Origin: Flavobacteriales bacterium
GTDB lineage: Bacteria > Bacteroidota > Bacteroidia > Flavobacteriales_D > Crocinitomicaceae
DNA length: 64,000 bases
Assembly (NCBI GenBank): GCA_947454525.1
Contig: CANGJM010000014.1
Coordinates: 1-64,000, forward strand
Reading direction: 5' to 3'
The notes under the pieces are model-generated. The model had not been told where the DNA came from. It ran no database searches and saw only the letters and a program-made list of their open reading frames with translations. How positions within the stretch are numbered: position 1 is the first letter of the stretch; every line of letters starts with the position of its first letter. This document shows, one piece after another, positions 50,216 through 59,584 of the stretch. A program made the position numbers and the translations under genes.

Positions 50216-52429
50216 ATGCGCCTGCTCTTATCCATTCTAATTGTCAGCTTAACAAACTTCGTGTTTTCACAAGATAGTTTATTGAAAATCAGCACACAAA
50301 GTGATGTGCTTGTGCGAACGTATCAAATCATGAAACAACTTCCTGATTCTATTTACCAAATGAAAATTGTATCAGGTAAAAAGATGGAAATCATTTCTTT
50401 GAATGCGCAGCAATTGGACTTAAGCACGAATAATTACCGTCAACTGTTTAAACGTACACCTGGAATTTACGTGAGTGAACACGATGCTTCCGGATTGCAA
50501 GCGAGTATTTCCACCCGTGGACTGAGCGCGAATCGATCATGGGAATTCAACATGCGTCAAAATGGCTACGACATCGCTGCTGATCCATCCGGGTATCCAG
50601 AATCGTATTACACTCCTACCCTAGATGCTGTTTCAAAAGTGGAAGTCCATCGTGGTTCATCCGCCTTACAATATGGAACACAGTTTGGTGGAATGATTAA
50701 CTATCAATTCAAAGACAAGTTAAACGACCAGCCTTTTTCATTGGAAAATAGTCAAACCATCGGTTCTTTCGGACTTTTCAATAGTTTCACTGCGCTCGGT
50801 GGAAATGTGAAAAATTGGTCTTACTATGGATTTGTTCACCACCGAAATGCCGAAGGATTCCGACAAAACAGTCAATACACTACAGCAAATTACTTTGGAA
50901 AAGTGACCTATCAACTCAAAAAAGGAAAGATCTCCGCTGAATATTCCAATAGTGGATACGTTAGTCAACAAGCGGGCGGAATCTTCGATACCTTGTTGCA
51001 CGCCAAACCGGACACTTCTTTCCGTGCTAGAAACTGGTTTCAAGTAAAATGGAATACGCTTTCACTTCAAGGAGAATACGCGTTCAGTCCTCTTTCTAAA
51101 ATACACTTCTACACCGCAATCACCTTTTCCGATAGAAATAGCGTTGGATTCACGAAATCATTAACGACTTTGGACACCTTCAACACCTTGTTAGGGTCGT
51201 ACAATCCACGTCAAGTAGACATCGATCATTACTTGACGCAATCGAGCGAAGTTCGCTACCTAAAACAGTACAATTTGGGACAACAATTGCAAACATGGAC
51301 CATTGGAGCACGTTTTTGCAACAGTGAAATCCACCGCTTGCAACAGGGAATCGGAAGTACAAACAGCGACTTAGATTTAATCGTTTCACCTGACAATTCA
51401 GGGAATTTGTTTCAAAAGGACTTATTGCTAGGCACGCAAAACATTGCCTTGTTTAGTGAACACTTATTTAAAGTAGGCAAAAGATTTTCCCTTACTCCCG
51501 GATTCCGTTCGGAGTATTTGACTAATCAACTTTCTGGACGCTCCAATAACTTTGCAAGTGGAATCATGGAAATCCAAGAAAAGAAACGTTTCATCCTTCT
51601 AGGTGGATTAAGTAGCAATTTTCAGTTGTATACAAAACAACGAATAAAATGGAGTTTGTATGCGAATGCTACACAAAACTACCGTCCAGTGATGTACTCC
51701 GAATTATTACCTTCTTCTACAACAGAAGTCGTTGATCAAGCAATGAAAGACGTGACTGGATTTACTTCCGAGCTAGGTACCAAAGGCGTATTCATGGATA
51801 GAAAAGGTCCAATTACCTTTGATATCAACGCGTTCTATTTGCGTTACAACGGAAAAATCGGAACATATTTAGTGAACAACGCGCCTTTCAAAACGAACAT
51901 TGGTGATGTTGTGAGCAAAGGAATCGAAGCATTCATGGAATGGTCCTTTTTCAATCCTTTCTTTAAAAACGCTGCAGCGAGCGAATTGCTATCTGTCTAT
52001 GTGAGTGGAACCATTCAGGATGCCACATACGTCAAATGGAACAATCCTGCTTTAGCACAAGATCCAACGCATTCCATTCAAGGAAAAAAAGTGGAATATG
52101 CTCCGTCCCAAATCCTTCGCTTGGGATTAAATTACGATTACAAAGGATTCTCCTTTAATTACCAGTATTCCTACACGGGATCCGTCTTCACAGACGCCGC
52201 GAACACCGTTTCAGCGAATGCGTCAGCCACAGTTGGACAATTGAGCGCATACGACATTCACGATGCGTCTGTGAGTTACAAATTCAATAAAAACTACCAA
52301 GTAAAAATTGGCGCAAACAACCTATTCAATGAAATCTATGCTACACGCAGAAGCGGCGGTTATCCAGGTCCAGGCTTGTTGCCATCGCAAGGAAGATCGA
52401 TTTATGGAACGATGATTATTAAGTTGTAG
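50216..52429 (+). CDS. TonB-dependent receptor (FecA-like)
   Basis: The protein has 737 residues from ATG 50216; the frame opens earlier at a TTG inside the -7 box, which is rejected. A signal peptide (MRLLLSILIVSLTNFVFSQ) leads to a plug domain with RQLFKRTPGIYVSEHDASGLQASISTRGLSANRSWEFNMRQNGYDI and VSKVEVHRGSSALQYGTQFGGMINY. The barrel ends with the TonB C-terminal pattern KNYQVKIGANNLFNEIYATRRSGGYPGPGLLPSQGRSIYGTMIIKL. The last pattern is typical of ferric-siderophore or ferric-citrate receptors. No carboxypeptidase-like N-domain is present, unlike the first receptor in the window. Confidence 0.9.
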   Translation: MRLLLSILIVSLTNFVFSQDSLLKISTQSDVLVRTYQIMKQLPDSIYQMKIVSGKKMEIISLNAQQLDLSTNNYRQLFKRTPGIYVSEHDASGLQASISTRGLSANRSWEFNMRQNGYDIAADPSGYPESYYTPTLDAVSKVEVHRGSSALQYGTQFGGMINYQFKDKLNDQPFSLENSQTIGSFGLFNSFTALGGNVKNWSYYGFVHHRNAEGFRQNSQYTTANYFGKVTYQLKKGKISAEYSNSGYVSQQAGGIFDTLLHAKPDTSFRARNWFQVKWNTLSLQGEYAFSPLSKIHFYTAITFSDRNSVGFTKSLTTLDTFNTLLGSYNPRQVDIDHYLTQSSEVRYLKQYNLGQQLQTWTIGARFCNSEIHRLQQGIGSTNSDLDLIVSPDNSGNLFQKDLLLGTQNIALFSEHLFKVGKRFSLTPGFRSEYLTNQLSGRSNNFASGIMEIQEKKRFILLGGLSSNFQLYTKQRIKWSLYANATQNYRPVMYSELLPSSTTEVVDQAMKDVTGFTSELGTKGVFMDRKGPITFDINAFYLRYNGKIGTYLVNNAPFKTNIGDVVSKGIEAFMEWSFFNPFFKNAAASELLSVYVSGTIQDATYVKWNNPALAQDPTHSIQGKKVEYAPSQILRLGLNYDYKGFSFNYQYSYTGSVFTDAANTVSANASATVGQLSAYDIHDASVSYKFNKNYQVKIGANNLFNEIYATRRSGGYPGPGLLPSQGRSIYGTMIIKL

Positions 52430-52459
52430 TCAATAGTTGTTTAAAAAGCTGTTATTAGT

Positions 52460-53500
52460 TTAATTCAAATAGTATCCTGTAGCTTTACCCTGTCCTTCTT
52501 TTGTGATGATTCCTTTTTCAACTAATTCACCTAGGTTCTTTTTCACAGTAGGCAATGCGAGTCCAAGTTTCTTTGCGATTTCACCAGATCCGCATCCTGA
52601 ATGGTTTTGAATGTAAAACAATATGCTCTTTTCGCGAATGGACACAGGCACATCTATTTTACTTTCTTCTAATTTGTATAATAGTTGATCTTGAATATGA
52701 ATCAAACAGCTGATAAAAAAAGTAATCCATTCTGTTATGTTTTCTCCGGGTCTTTCGCGTTGTGTTTGCATGAGTATTCTGTAATACTCAGATTTTCGAT
52801 TTTCAATTTCATGCTCAAAACTAACGTATTGAATCCATGAATACCCATTTTTCAGGAGCAACAAACTACCTAGCAACCGACTTAAACGACCATTCCCATC
52901 TTGAAACGGATGGATACTTAAAAATTCATACACAAAAACAGCTGCTTTGAGCAATGGAATTGTTTCTTTATCGGTTTTATACCAATCGAACAACTGCCTC
53001 ATAGCGTCTTCCGTCGCTATTCCTGGATCTGCTGTTTTAAAGACAATTTGTTTTGTGCCATCAACGAAGTTCGCCTCAACAGCATTGCTGACTTGCTTAT
53101 ATTTTCCTTTATGCCACGTATCCTTTTCGCCATGCTGCATTAAAATTTTATGCAAGTTTTTAATTTGACCCTCCGTAATTTGAATGGCATCAAAGTTCTC
53201 TGCGATGGTGTCTAACGCTTCAAAATACCCAATTACCTCCTGTTCGTCTCTTTCCTCTAGTTTAGAAATAGACAATTTCCCGATCAATACAGCTACTTCA
53301 TCATCGGTCATTTTAGAGCCTTCAATTCTGGTTGATGCGCCGACACTTCGAACTGTTGCGATCGATTTTAGTTGTTTCAGTGATGTACCCTCTCGTTTCT
53401 CTATGGAAGTCCACGAAGCATCAAACCGATCTATTTTGTTCAGGTCAGTAAGGATTTTCATGCCAAGATCCAAGTGCAAATTGTGTATTTTCAGGCTCAT
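52460..53500 (-). CDS. Fic-family protein with C-terminal winged helix
   Basis: The protein has 346 residues. The Fic active site is HPFQDGNGRLSRLLG (about 199-213). N-terminal to it, STRIEG (about 55) matches the inhibitory motif (S/T)-x-x-x-E-(G/N) of class II Fic proteins, so it is probably self-inhibited. A winged helix at about 290-345 (GCGSGEIAKKLGLALPTVKKNLGELVEKGIITKEG) suggests DNA binding. Most Fic enzymes attach AMP to proteins. The start codon abuts a 12-box TATACG array, a likely binding region for its own winged helix. Confidence 0.92.
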   Translation of the reverse strand: MSLKIHNLHLDLGMKILTDLNKIDRFDASWTSIEKREGTSLKQLKSIATVRSVGASTRIEGSKMTDDEVAVLIGKLSISKLEERDEQEVIGYFEALDTIAENFDAIQITEGQIKNLHKILMQHGEKDTWHKGKYKQVSNAVEANFVDGTKQIVFKTADPGIATEDAMRQLFDWYKTDKETIPLLKAAVFVYEFLSIHPFQDGNGRLSRLLGSLLLLKNGYSWIQYVSFEHEIENRKSEYYRILMQTQRERPGENITEWITFFISCLIHIQDQLLYKLEESKIDVPVSIREKSILFYIQNHSGCGSGEIAKKLGLALPTVKKNLGELVEKGIITKEGQGKATGYYLN

Positions 53501-53504
53501 AAAA

Positions 53505-53651
53505 TATACGTATTTATACGCAAATATACGAATAATATACGCATTTACAACTTAAAAATATACGTATTTATACGTATATATACGATTGGATATACGAAAT
53601 GATTGATGAAAAATATACGTATATATACGTAAATATACGAATCAATATACG
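53505..53651. repeat. 12 TATACG boxes in three ~55-bp tandem units
   Basis: TATACG begins at 53505, 53515, 53525, 53536 / 53559, 53569, 53579, 53591 / 53614, 53624, 53634, 53646. Each of three units of 54-55 bp holds four boxes at 10, 10 and 11-12 bp spacing, which puts them on one face of the helix. Units are separated by 23 bp start to start between last and first boxes. The array begins 4 bp upstream of the fic start codon. Confidence 0.9.
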
Positions 53652-53701
53652 AAATAAAATGGATCGATTCCTTTACCAATAAAGGATTCAACCCAAATTC
53701 G

Positions 53702-54952
53702 TCACTTCAACTCCTCTTCTGCAACTTCATCCGTTTTCGTGTATCCTTTCAGCGTCCATGAAATTAATAGGAAAGCTAACAGCGCGATAAATGCGGCAAC
53801 TAGGAATGGTGTCCCGAGTCCAAGGTTGGAGTTGGGTACACTTGATTTGAAATTGTAGTAAAACCACATGAACAATGGTGGACCAATAATCTCGGCCAAA
53901 CTCATCAAGCTAGTGAAGATTCCTTGGAGTTCTCCTTGCTCGTTGCTTTGCACTTGTCCGGAAATTATAGAACGAATCGCTGGATCCACAATTCCAGTGA
54001 ATGCATATGGTAGAATGATGGCGTACATCATCCATCCTTCGTAGATGAGTCCCATTCCCATTAAAACGAAAATCGAAAGAAATAAGCCAAGTTTAGCTGC
54101 ATTTCTCTGCCCTACTTTCGCAACAATTTTTCCAGTTAAGGCTCCTTGAACGACTCCAAAACAAACACCGACAACGGCTAATGAAATCCCCACTTCTTTG
54201 GTGGTCCAGCCGAATTTTTCCATCGAATAGAAATTCCATGTGGAATGGACACACATCGTTGTAAGAATCGTCAAGAAAGAAACGAGGAATAAATACTTTA
54301 ACTTCTTGAAGCGTTTCATTTGTTGAAGTGCACCAAAAGGATTGGATCGTTTCCACTCGAAGGCGCGGCGGTTTTCTACGGGTAAAGATTCTTTCAAAAC
54401 GATAAATCCATAGATGAAATTCGCCATGGAAAAGAAAGCTGCTACTAAGAATGGCGTACGCGCACCAAAGTCCGATAGGAGTCCACCAATCGCTGGTCCG
54501 ATAACAAATCCAATACCAAAGGCAGCACCAATCATCCCGAAATTCTGTGCACGTTTATCCGGAGTGGAAATATCTGCAATGTATGCGGAAGCGGAAGTGA
54601 AACTCGCACCAAAGATACCAGAGACTGCTCGTCCGATCACCAACCACCATAAATCCGGTGCGAAATACATCACCATATAATCCAAGCTCATTCCGAGTAC
54701 GGAAATCAACAAAATGGGACGACGACCAAAGCGATCGCTCAAGTTTCCGATGAGCGGAGAAAAGATGAATTGCATGAACGCGTAAGCACCCATCACCCAT
54801 CCAAAATACTGAGATGCTTGTCCTAATGGCACATGCGCCGTTTCTGAAATTAAGGTTGGAAAAGACGGAATGATGATTCCAAGACCAATGGAGTCAAGGC
54901 AGATGGTTACTAATATAAAAAGTAAAGCCGATTTCGGATTGATGACATTCAT
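53702..54952 (-). CDS. MFS efflux transporter (TetA-like)
   Basis: The protein has 416 residues from ATG 54952, with 12 membrane helices. The loop 2-3 motif GNLSDRFGRRPILLISVLG and the TetA-type motif C region GFVIGPAIGGLLSDFG are clear, and the first helix TICLDSIGLGIIIPSFPTL is typical of the TCR/Tet family. It probably exports a drug or metabolite by proton exchange. Substrate cannot be read from sequence. Confidence 0.92.
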   Translation of the reverse strand: MNVINPKSALLFILVTICLDSIGLGIIIPSFPTLISETAHVPLGQASQYFGWVMGAYAFMQFIFSPLIGNLSDRFGRRPILLISVLGMSLDYMVMYFAPDLWWLVIGRAVSGIFGASFTSASAYIADISTPDKRAQNFGMIGAAFGIGFVIGPAIGGLLSDFGARTPFLVAAFFSMANFIYGFIVLKESLPVENRRAFEWKRSNPFGALQQMKRFKKLKYLFLVSFLTILTTMCVHSTWNFYSMEKFGWTTKEVGISLAVVGVCFGVVQGALTGKIVAKVGQRNAAKLGLFLSIFVLMGMGLIYEGWMMYAIILPYAFTGIVDPAIRSIISGQVQSNEQGELQGIFTSLMSLAEIIGPPLFMWFYYNFKSSVPNSNLGLGTPFLVAAFIALLAFLLISWTLKGYTKTDEVAEEELK

Positions 54953-55029
54953 GAAGAGCAAGATCTAGTTTGAGGGACAAAGATAAGCAAACTCAAGAGA
55001 GAGTTAGATTAAGAAGTTGTGAAATCTAG

Positions 55030-55533
55030 TTAAAGGTATTTATATGGCTCGCCATTTTCAATCAACTGTTCGATGTTCTTCAAAACCTGTTTCATGTATT
55101 TCCTCCAAAAGAGTTTTGTAAATAACCAATTCAGTGGATAATATAAAATTCCATGTGCATACATCGTATAGGAATAATCAATTTGAATGGTATTCGGCGA
55201 AGTTTCAGTTGTTTTCCATTCACCCACAAATTCATAGAATCCAAGCATCCATGATTGAAAATCATCTACTTTAATCTTCCAATACTCATTTTCTCTACGC
55301 TCCAACACATGATCCACTGAAACAAATCCTCCTTTTTGTGACCAAGACTTCGCAGCAAAGACCTTTTTTGAAGAATGGACTTGACCCCAATTTTCATCAT
55401 CCGTACAATACGTTACTTTAGGCATGACACCAAATCCAGTGTGAATTTTGGTTACATCACAAAGCATGGGCATTTTAAACGCCTGTTCTAAGGAACAATG
55501 ATACGTAGTTTGGATAGCAGTATGAACTTTCAT
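55030..55533 (-). CDS. SRPBCC-fold (polyketide cyclase/START-like) protein
   Basis: The protein has 167 residues from ATG 55533. It begins MKVHTAIQTTYHCSLEQAFKMPMLCDVTKIHTGFG, the usual START-like strand and helix, and shows VSVDHVLERRENEYWKIKVDDF and FVGEWKTTETSPNTIQIDYSYTMYAHG strands followed by a long amphipathic C-terminal helix. Such proteins bind hydrophobic ligands in a deep pocket. The ligand is unknown. Confidence 0.75.
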   Translation of the reverse strand: MKVHTAIQTTYHCSLEQAFKMPMLCDVTKIHTGFGVMPKVTYCTDDENWGQVHSSKKVFAAKSWSQKGGFVSVDHVLERRENEYWKIKVDDFQSWMLGFYEFVGEWKTTETSPNTIQIDYSYTMYAHGILYYPLNWLFTKLFWRKYMKQVLKNIEQLIENGEPYKYL

Positions 55534-55605
55534 GGGTGCAAGGTAGTCATTTCCAGATTTAAGACAACACATTAACCCATGAGCACTCCGCCGCAAAGAA
55601 GAACA

Positions 55606-56829
55606 TTAAAACGTTTTACCGATACTGATTCCGAACATAGGGAAGACATAGATTCCGTTCGATGGGAATCGGGTCCCGTTATTTACCGTATGAGCTATCC
55701 CGAGTACGACAGGCGTCATCGTAGCTTTGAACAGTAGTCCATTACAGTAACTATGATAGGTGTAACCAATACGTATACTTGGACAAACTTCTTGTGAACG
55801 ATATTTTTCTGAAGTGCCAAATTCTTTAATGAGAAAGGTAGTAACACCAATTCCAAGTTCTAATTTATTTGGCAGGTTTTTGGTTTTGTTAAAATCAAAC
55901 GATGCATTGTACGACAAAGGAAACGAAAACATGCGATGATTCATTTCTACCCATGGAACGTAGTTTAAAGAGAAATAACCTCCAGCAATGCTGTGTTGAA
56001 CGCCATTCGACGAAACATTTAAGCTACGTTCGTACATGACAGCACCATAGAGACTTTGTCCGAGCAGGTCAACATAAATGGCATTTTTTGACGGTCCAAC
56101 GAGCTTTTTTGGTTGGCGTTTATTGATTTCACAAGTAAGACTTAAACCAGAATTAATTCCCGAAAAACCTAAGGTTACGGCTTTCTGAATTTTACCACTT
56201 ACATATTGTTCGTATTCTGAAACCACTTTGGATTGGGCGTATTGATATCCAACACTTAATCCTAGTCGCCACTGTGTATTTGAACCCTTAAAGATTGGAT
56301 AACTCAACTTTACTTGCGCGCTCCCTCCGATACGATTGGCATAATACCACGGTTCGGGAATATAGCACCAAAACATCGTTGTGGAATATCTTTTTATTTG
56401 CATGATGTTGTAGGATAATCCGGCTTGAAGTTGAAGGTCCCAATCATCCTTTATTGGTTTGCGTAACAGTTTTTGTAAAAGCGCCATTCCATCCAATTGA
56501 CCTCTTATAGAGATGGAGCGATTTAAGACCGTGAAACGATCCACCATACTTGCTTGATCAACTTTTAGTTGTGTTCCGATACTCAACATGGGTGTCAATC
56601 GGTAGTTCAGTTGCAAAGCTTTATAAAAAGCGTGATGTAAAGGCTCATAGTCCTTTGAGGAGACGAAAAACGTATCTCCGTAAAAGGCATTTAAGTCATT
56701 CATATCCACACGTTGGTATCCACTACTTAGGTTGATGTTGAACCTTGAAAAACGCGCTTGCTCAAACTCTTGAGAGAACAGCAATTGAAAAGAAAAAGCA
56801 AATAAAAATGTGAGTAGGTATTTTTTCAT
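55606..56829 (-). CDS. outer-membrane barrel protein, paralogue A
   Basis: The protein has 407 residues with a signal peptide (MKKYLLTFLFAFSFQLLFSQ). It has repeated amphipathic strands and ends in FGISIGKTF. It shares with the gene at 56958 the opening strand (LSSGYQRVDMNDLNAFYGDTF), a central GPSKNAIYVDLLGQSLYGAVMYERSLNV block, FDFNKTKNLPNKLELGIGVT and RIGYTYHSYCNGLLFKATMTP. No known ligand. Confidence 0.8.
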   Translation of the reverse strand: MKKYLLTFLFAFSFQLLFSQEFEQARFSRFNINLSSGYQRVDMNDLNAFYGDTFFVSSKDYEPLHHAFYKALQLNYRLTPMLSIGTQLKVDQASMVDRFTVLNRSISIRGQLDGMALLQKLLRKPIKDDWDLQLQAGLSYNIMQIKRYSTTMFWCYIPEPWYYANRIGGSAQVKLSYPIFKGSNTQWRLGLSVGYQYAQSKVVSEYEQYVSGKIQKAVTLGFSGINSGLSLTCEINKRQPKKLVGPSKNAIYVDLLGQSLYGAVMYERSLNVSSNGVQHSIAGGYFSLNYVPWVEMNHRMFSFPLSYNASFDFNKTKNLPNKLELGIGVTTFLIKEFGTSEKYRSQEVCPSIRIGYTYHSYCNGLLFKATMTPVVLGIAHTVNNGTRFPSNGIYVFPMFGISIGKTF

Positions 56830-56930
56830 ACAAGTTTCGAAAGATTCATGACTAGTAAGGTTAACGTCAAAAATTTAGGTAAAGGGGTGTGAAGGTCAAA
56901 AACGAATAAACCGCAGATTATCCATTCAGA

Positions 56931-56962
56931 ACATTAACACATTGGCACATTAGCACATTAAA
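56931..56962. repeat. four tandem octamers (ACATTrrC-type)
   Basis: ACATTAAC, ACATTGGC, ACATTAGC and ACATTAAA run in tandem with an 8-bp period. The last unit covers the stop codon of the barrel gene at 56958. It lies between the two paralogous barrel genes. Confidence 0.7.
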
Positions 56963-58256
56963 ACGTCTTTCCAATACTGAAGCCAATCCAGGGCATTACT
57001 CGACGGTCAAAGAATCCAGCTGAGCCAAAGTTGGTGTAATGAATTCCCGAGTATTCTTCTCTTACAAATCCAGGTAATAAAGGTGTAAACGTTGCCTTGA
57101 ATAGTAGTCCACTACGGTAACTGTGGTAGCAATAGCCAATCCGCAAACTTGGATATAGGTATTGTTCCTTTTTAGCTGGTTCATAGTCATATTGCGTTAA
57201 CCCCAAGGCTGTTATTCCGAAGCCAAGATCCAATTTGCTCGGTGAATTTTTTGTCTGATTAAAATCAAAATAAGCATTGTATGCAACTGGAATGGAAGTA
57301 AGTCCTAAATAATCCCAAGGAATGCGGTTTAATCGCATAAATCCAAGAGAGAGTGCATGTTGAATCCTAGTTGACTCTACGTTTAAAATGCGTTCGTAAA
57401 CGAGGGAGCCATAGGTACTTTGTCCGAAAACGTCTAAATACACCGCATTTTTCGAGGGAGAAACACTTTCCTGTTTTTTATGGTGATTGATTTCATAACT
57501 CAATCCTATTCCTGCGTTGAAACCAGAGAAATCAGCCGTCATCGGATACTTGCCTAAAACGATCCAATCTGCTGCATCTGTTCTCAGTTGCTTGGTTCTC
57601 GCATGTTGGTACCCAAGGGTTAGTCCCAGGCGTAATTGGGAGGATTTCCATTTTAGTATAGGATAGCTTATGTTGACTTGTGAATTCCAACCAATACTTG
57701 GAGCGAAGTAGTTGTTCTCGTGGTTGTATACACTGGAGTTGGTCGATAAATTCACATACATGGTATTCAGCGTTGCTCCTGCCAAAAGCTGCATTTGCCA
57801 TTTCTTCATGACGTTTCTTTTAGCGAAGTGATCCAATAACTGTCCGCAATCTAGCTGTGCAAAGATTCCAAACGAATTATTCCGAACACCCAATCGATTG
57901 TTAGAATAAATGGTGTCCGTAATGTTTCCAATTTCATCCATGAAGTAAATCGGACTCACATGTTCAATGACTTGTTCATTCGATTTAACAGAAACACCAA
58001 ATCCCAGGAAATGATTAAATTGATAACTCAATTCTAAATTTCGATACATGGAATGACGAATGTTCTGCGTGAACAGATTATTGGGAATCGCAAATGTATC
58101 CAAGTAATAACGGTTGATGTCCCCCATGCGCAAGTGCTGGTATCCGAGGGAATAAGAAACTGACAATCGAGAAAGCTTTGTTTTTTCGCTGTTTGTTTGG
58201 GCGTTTAGGATCTTAACGAAAAAAAGAAGAATAAGAAAATAAGTAATCTTGAGCAT
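56958..58256 (-). CDS. outer-membrane barrel protein, paralogue B
   Basis: The protein has 432 residues from ATG 58256, with a signal peptide (MLKITYFLILLFFVKILNAQ); the longer frame is rejected. It shares with the next gene the SLGYQHLRMGDINRYYLDTF opening, SPSKNAVYLDVFGQSTYGSLVYERILNVES, FDFNQTKNSPSKLDLGFGIT, RIGYCYHSYRSGLLFKATFTPLLPG and the C-terminal GFSIGKTF. The two probably arose by tandem duplication. Confidence 0.8.
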   Translation of the reverse strand: MLKITYFLILLFFVKILNAQTNSEKTKLSRLSVSYSLGYQHLRMGDINRYYLDTFAIPNNLFTQNIRHSMYRNLELSYQFNHFLGFGVSVKSNEQVIEHVSPIYFMDEIGNITDTIYSNNRLGVRNNSFGIFAQLDCGQLLDHFAKRNVMKKWQMQLLAGATLNTMYVNLSTNSSVYNHENNYFAPSIGWNSQVNISYPILKWKSSQLRLGLTLGYQHARTKQLRTDAADWIVLGKYPMTADFSGFNAGIGLSYEINHHKKQESVSPSKNAVYLDVFGQSTYGSLVYERILNVESTRIQHALSLGFMRLNRIPWDYLGLTSIPVAYNAYFDFNQTKNSPSKLDLGFGITALGLTQYDYEPAKKEQYLYPSLRIGYCYHSYRSGLLFKATFTPLLPGFVREEYSGIHYTNFGSAGFFDRRVMPWIGFSIGKTF

Positions 58257-58319
58257 GGATAGGTTTTGAGTATAAGACAAATGAAGAACGTGGAAAGTTA
58301 CAGGTTGGGGTAACACTCT

Positions 58320-58544
58320 CTAAATTGTGAGAATGAATTTCCGTAAGAAATAATCGGCAAGTCGCTTAGCCTCACAATCCATAGATTTTTTCACGATGTA
58401 TCCAGCAGCCGCGTAGATCACCACATTGGAAAGTCCAGGTAATGTAATCTCAGTAAGAATGGGTTTAGCTGTAACTGCTTTAGTTACTCCTCCGAGAACT
58501 CCGGAGGCTGTTGTAAAAATAGAAGTATGCGAATGTTGAGACAT
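58320..58544 (-). CDS. small protein with one hydrophobic segment
   Basis: The protein has 74 residues. A Ser/Thr/Gly-rich start (MSQHSHTSIFTTASGVLGGVTKAVTA) is followed by LPGLSNVVIYAAAGYIVKKSMDCEAKRLADYFLRKF. One weak membrane helix (about 41-54) and a basic end are seen. Family not recognised; a phage-like or holin-like reading was considered but has no support. Confidence 0.45.
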   Translation of the reverse strand: MSQHSHTSIFTTASGVLGGVTKAVTAKPILTEITLPGLSNVVIYAAAGYIVKKSMDCEAKRLADYFLRKFILTI

Positions 58545-58684
58545 GAAGTTTTGCTTCGATTAGGAAACAAACTTCGGGAATTGGAAAGTGTGGAAATACC
58601 TAAATAGGTTAAGTTGAGAACTTAAAAGTTCTAATAGGTTGAATAGGTATCTAAAATTTCAAAATGAAATAATTAAAGCGTTTT

Positions 58685-59581
58685 TTAATTTTTAAAAAAC
58701 TTTAGGTTTTGATTACCGACTTGAATCATATAGACCCCATTCTCCAGACCGTTCAATTTCAGATGATTTTCACCCGAATTGAGATAAAACTGTTGAACTT
58801 CTCGTCCGCTAGCATCGAATAGAAGTGCATTATTTCTCAAAATATTTTCGGGCATTGAGATTGTAATCATATCAAAGCTTGGATTTGGGTAAATACTGAT
58901 CTCTTGAAGTAGATCTAGGTCATTGACTGACGCGGTGTCTGGCAATGTACAATTGGCATTTGAATAAGGATAATAAGACTGATTATTGATTTTCAGACAG
59001 CTCAAATGTGATTCTCGGATATCGATCAAATCAGGAAAGAGTAAACCAAAATCACTTCCTATACCCTCAATATAACTGACTTCATTTCCTGCACAACTTC
59101 CTTGAAAATGAAAAACACGATGGTCATTACCATTCACTTGAATGGTATCAATCAGATAGAGGGTTTCGGTATTGAATCCAAGGCAATCTGATACTAATGA
59201 ATGGAGCACTGAATTATTTGTATCGCCTACTTGCAAAGAGAAGTCGTATAGGATGTGTTCAGTCGTACTGTCAGTCAAAACCACATAGATTTTTTGATTG
59301 AGTGTGTCTTGGCGAATGGCTCCTGTGTAGGTGGGAAAAAGACTCAAATCATTGATACTCGGAACTTCAAGCTTCTTGATTTTGACATACGTTTGCGAAT
59401 TGATAAGCGTATCACCGTCAGTATAATATTTATAATCAACTAAGGTGCACGTCGGACAACTCAATAGGGCAATGCCTCCATATTGATACCACTCGGCATT
59501 TTGCATTGGCAGCGGTTTGTATTGCGCGTGTGCTGTTTGAATACTTGCAAAAAGCAAGAAAAGGTAGAAGAGGTTTTTCAT
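58685..59581 (-). CDS. secreted protein with T9SS type A sorting domain
   Basis: The protein has 298 residues with a signal peptide (MKNLFYLFLLFASIQTAHA). The C-terminal ~75 residues form the T9SS type A sorting domain: ISIYPNPSFDMITISMP, LLFDASGREVQQF and LENGVYMIQVGNQNLKFFKN. The middle is strand-rich with several cysteines and no recognised enzyme. It is the third gene of a T9SS-cargo operon, 3 bp after the previous one. Confidence 0.86.
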   Translation of the reverse strand: MKNLFYLFLLFASIQTAHAQYKPLPMQNAEWYQYGGIALLSCPTCTLVDYKYYTDGDTLINSQTYVKIKKLEVPSINDLSLFPTYTGAIRQDTLNQKIYVVLTDSTTEHILYDFSLQVGDTNNSVLHSLVSDCLGFNTETLYLIDTIQVNGNDHRVFHFQGSCAGNEVSYIEGIGSDFGLLFPDLIDIRESHLSCLKINNQSYYPYSNANCTLPDTASVNDLDLLQEISIYPNPSFDMITISMPENILRNNALLFDASGREVQQFYLNSGENHLKLNGLENGVYMIQVGNQNLKFFKN

Positions 59582-59584
59582 GGC

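Noticed and set aside
53505-53651. CRISPR array reading of the TATACG repeats
   Set aside because: Units are 54-55 bp without unique spacers between conserved 25-40-bp repeats, boxes are only 6 bp, and no cas genes are near.
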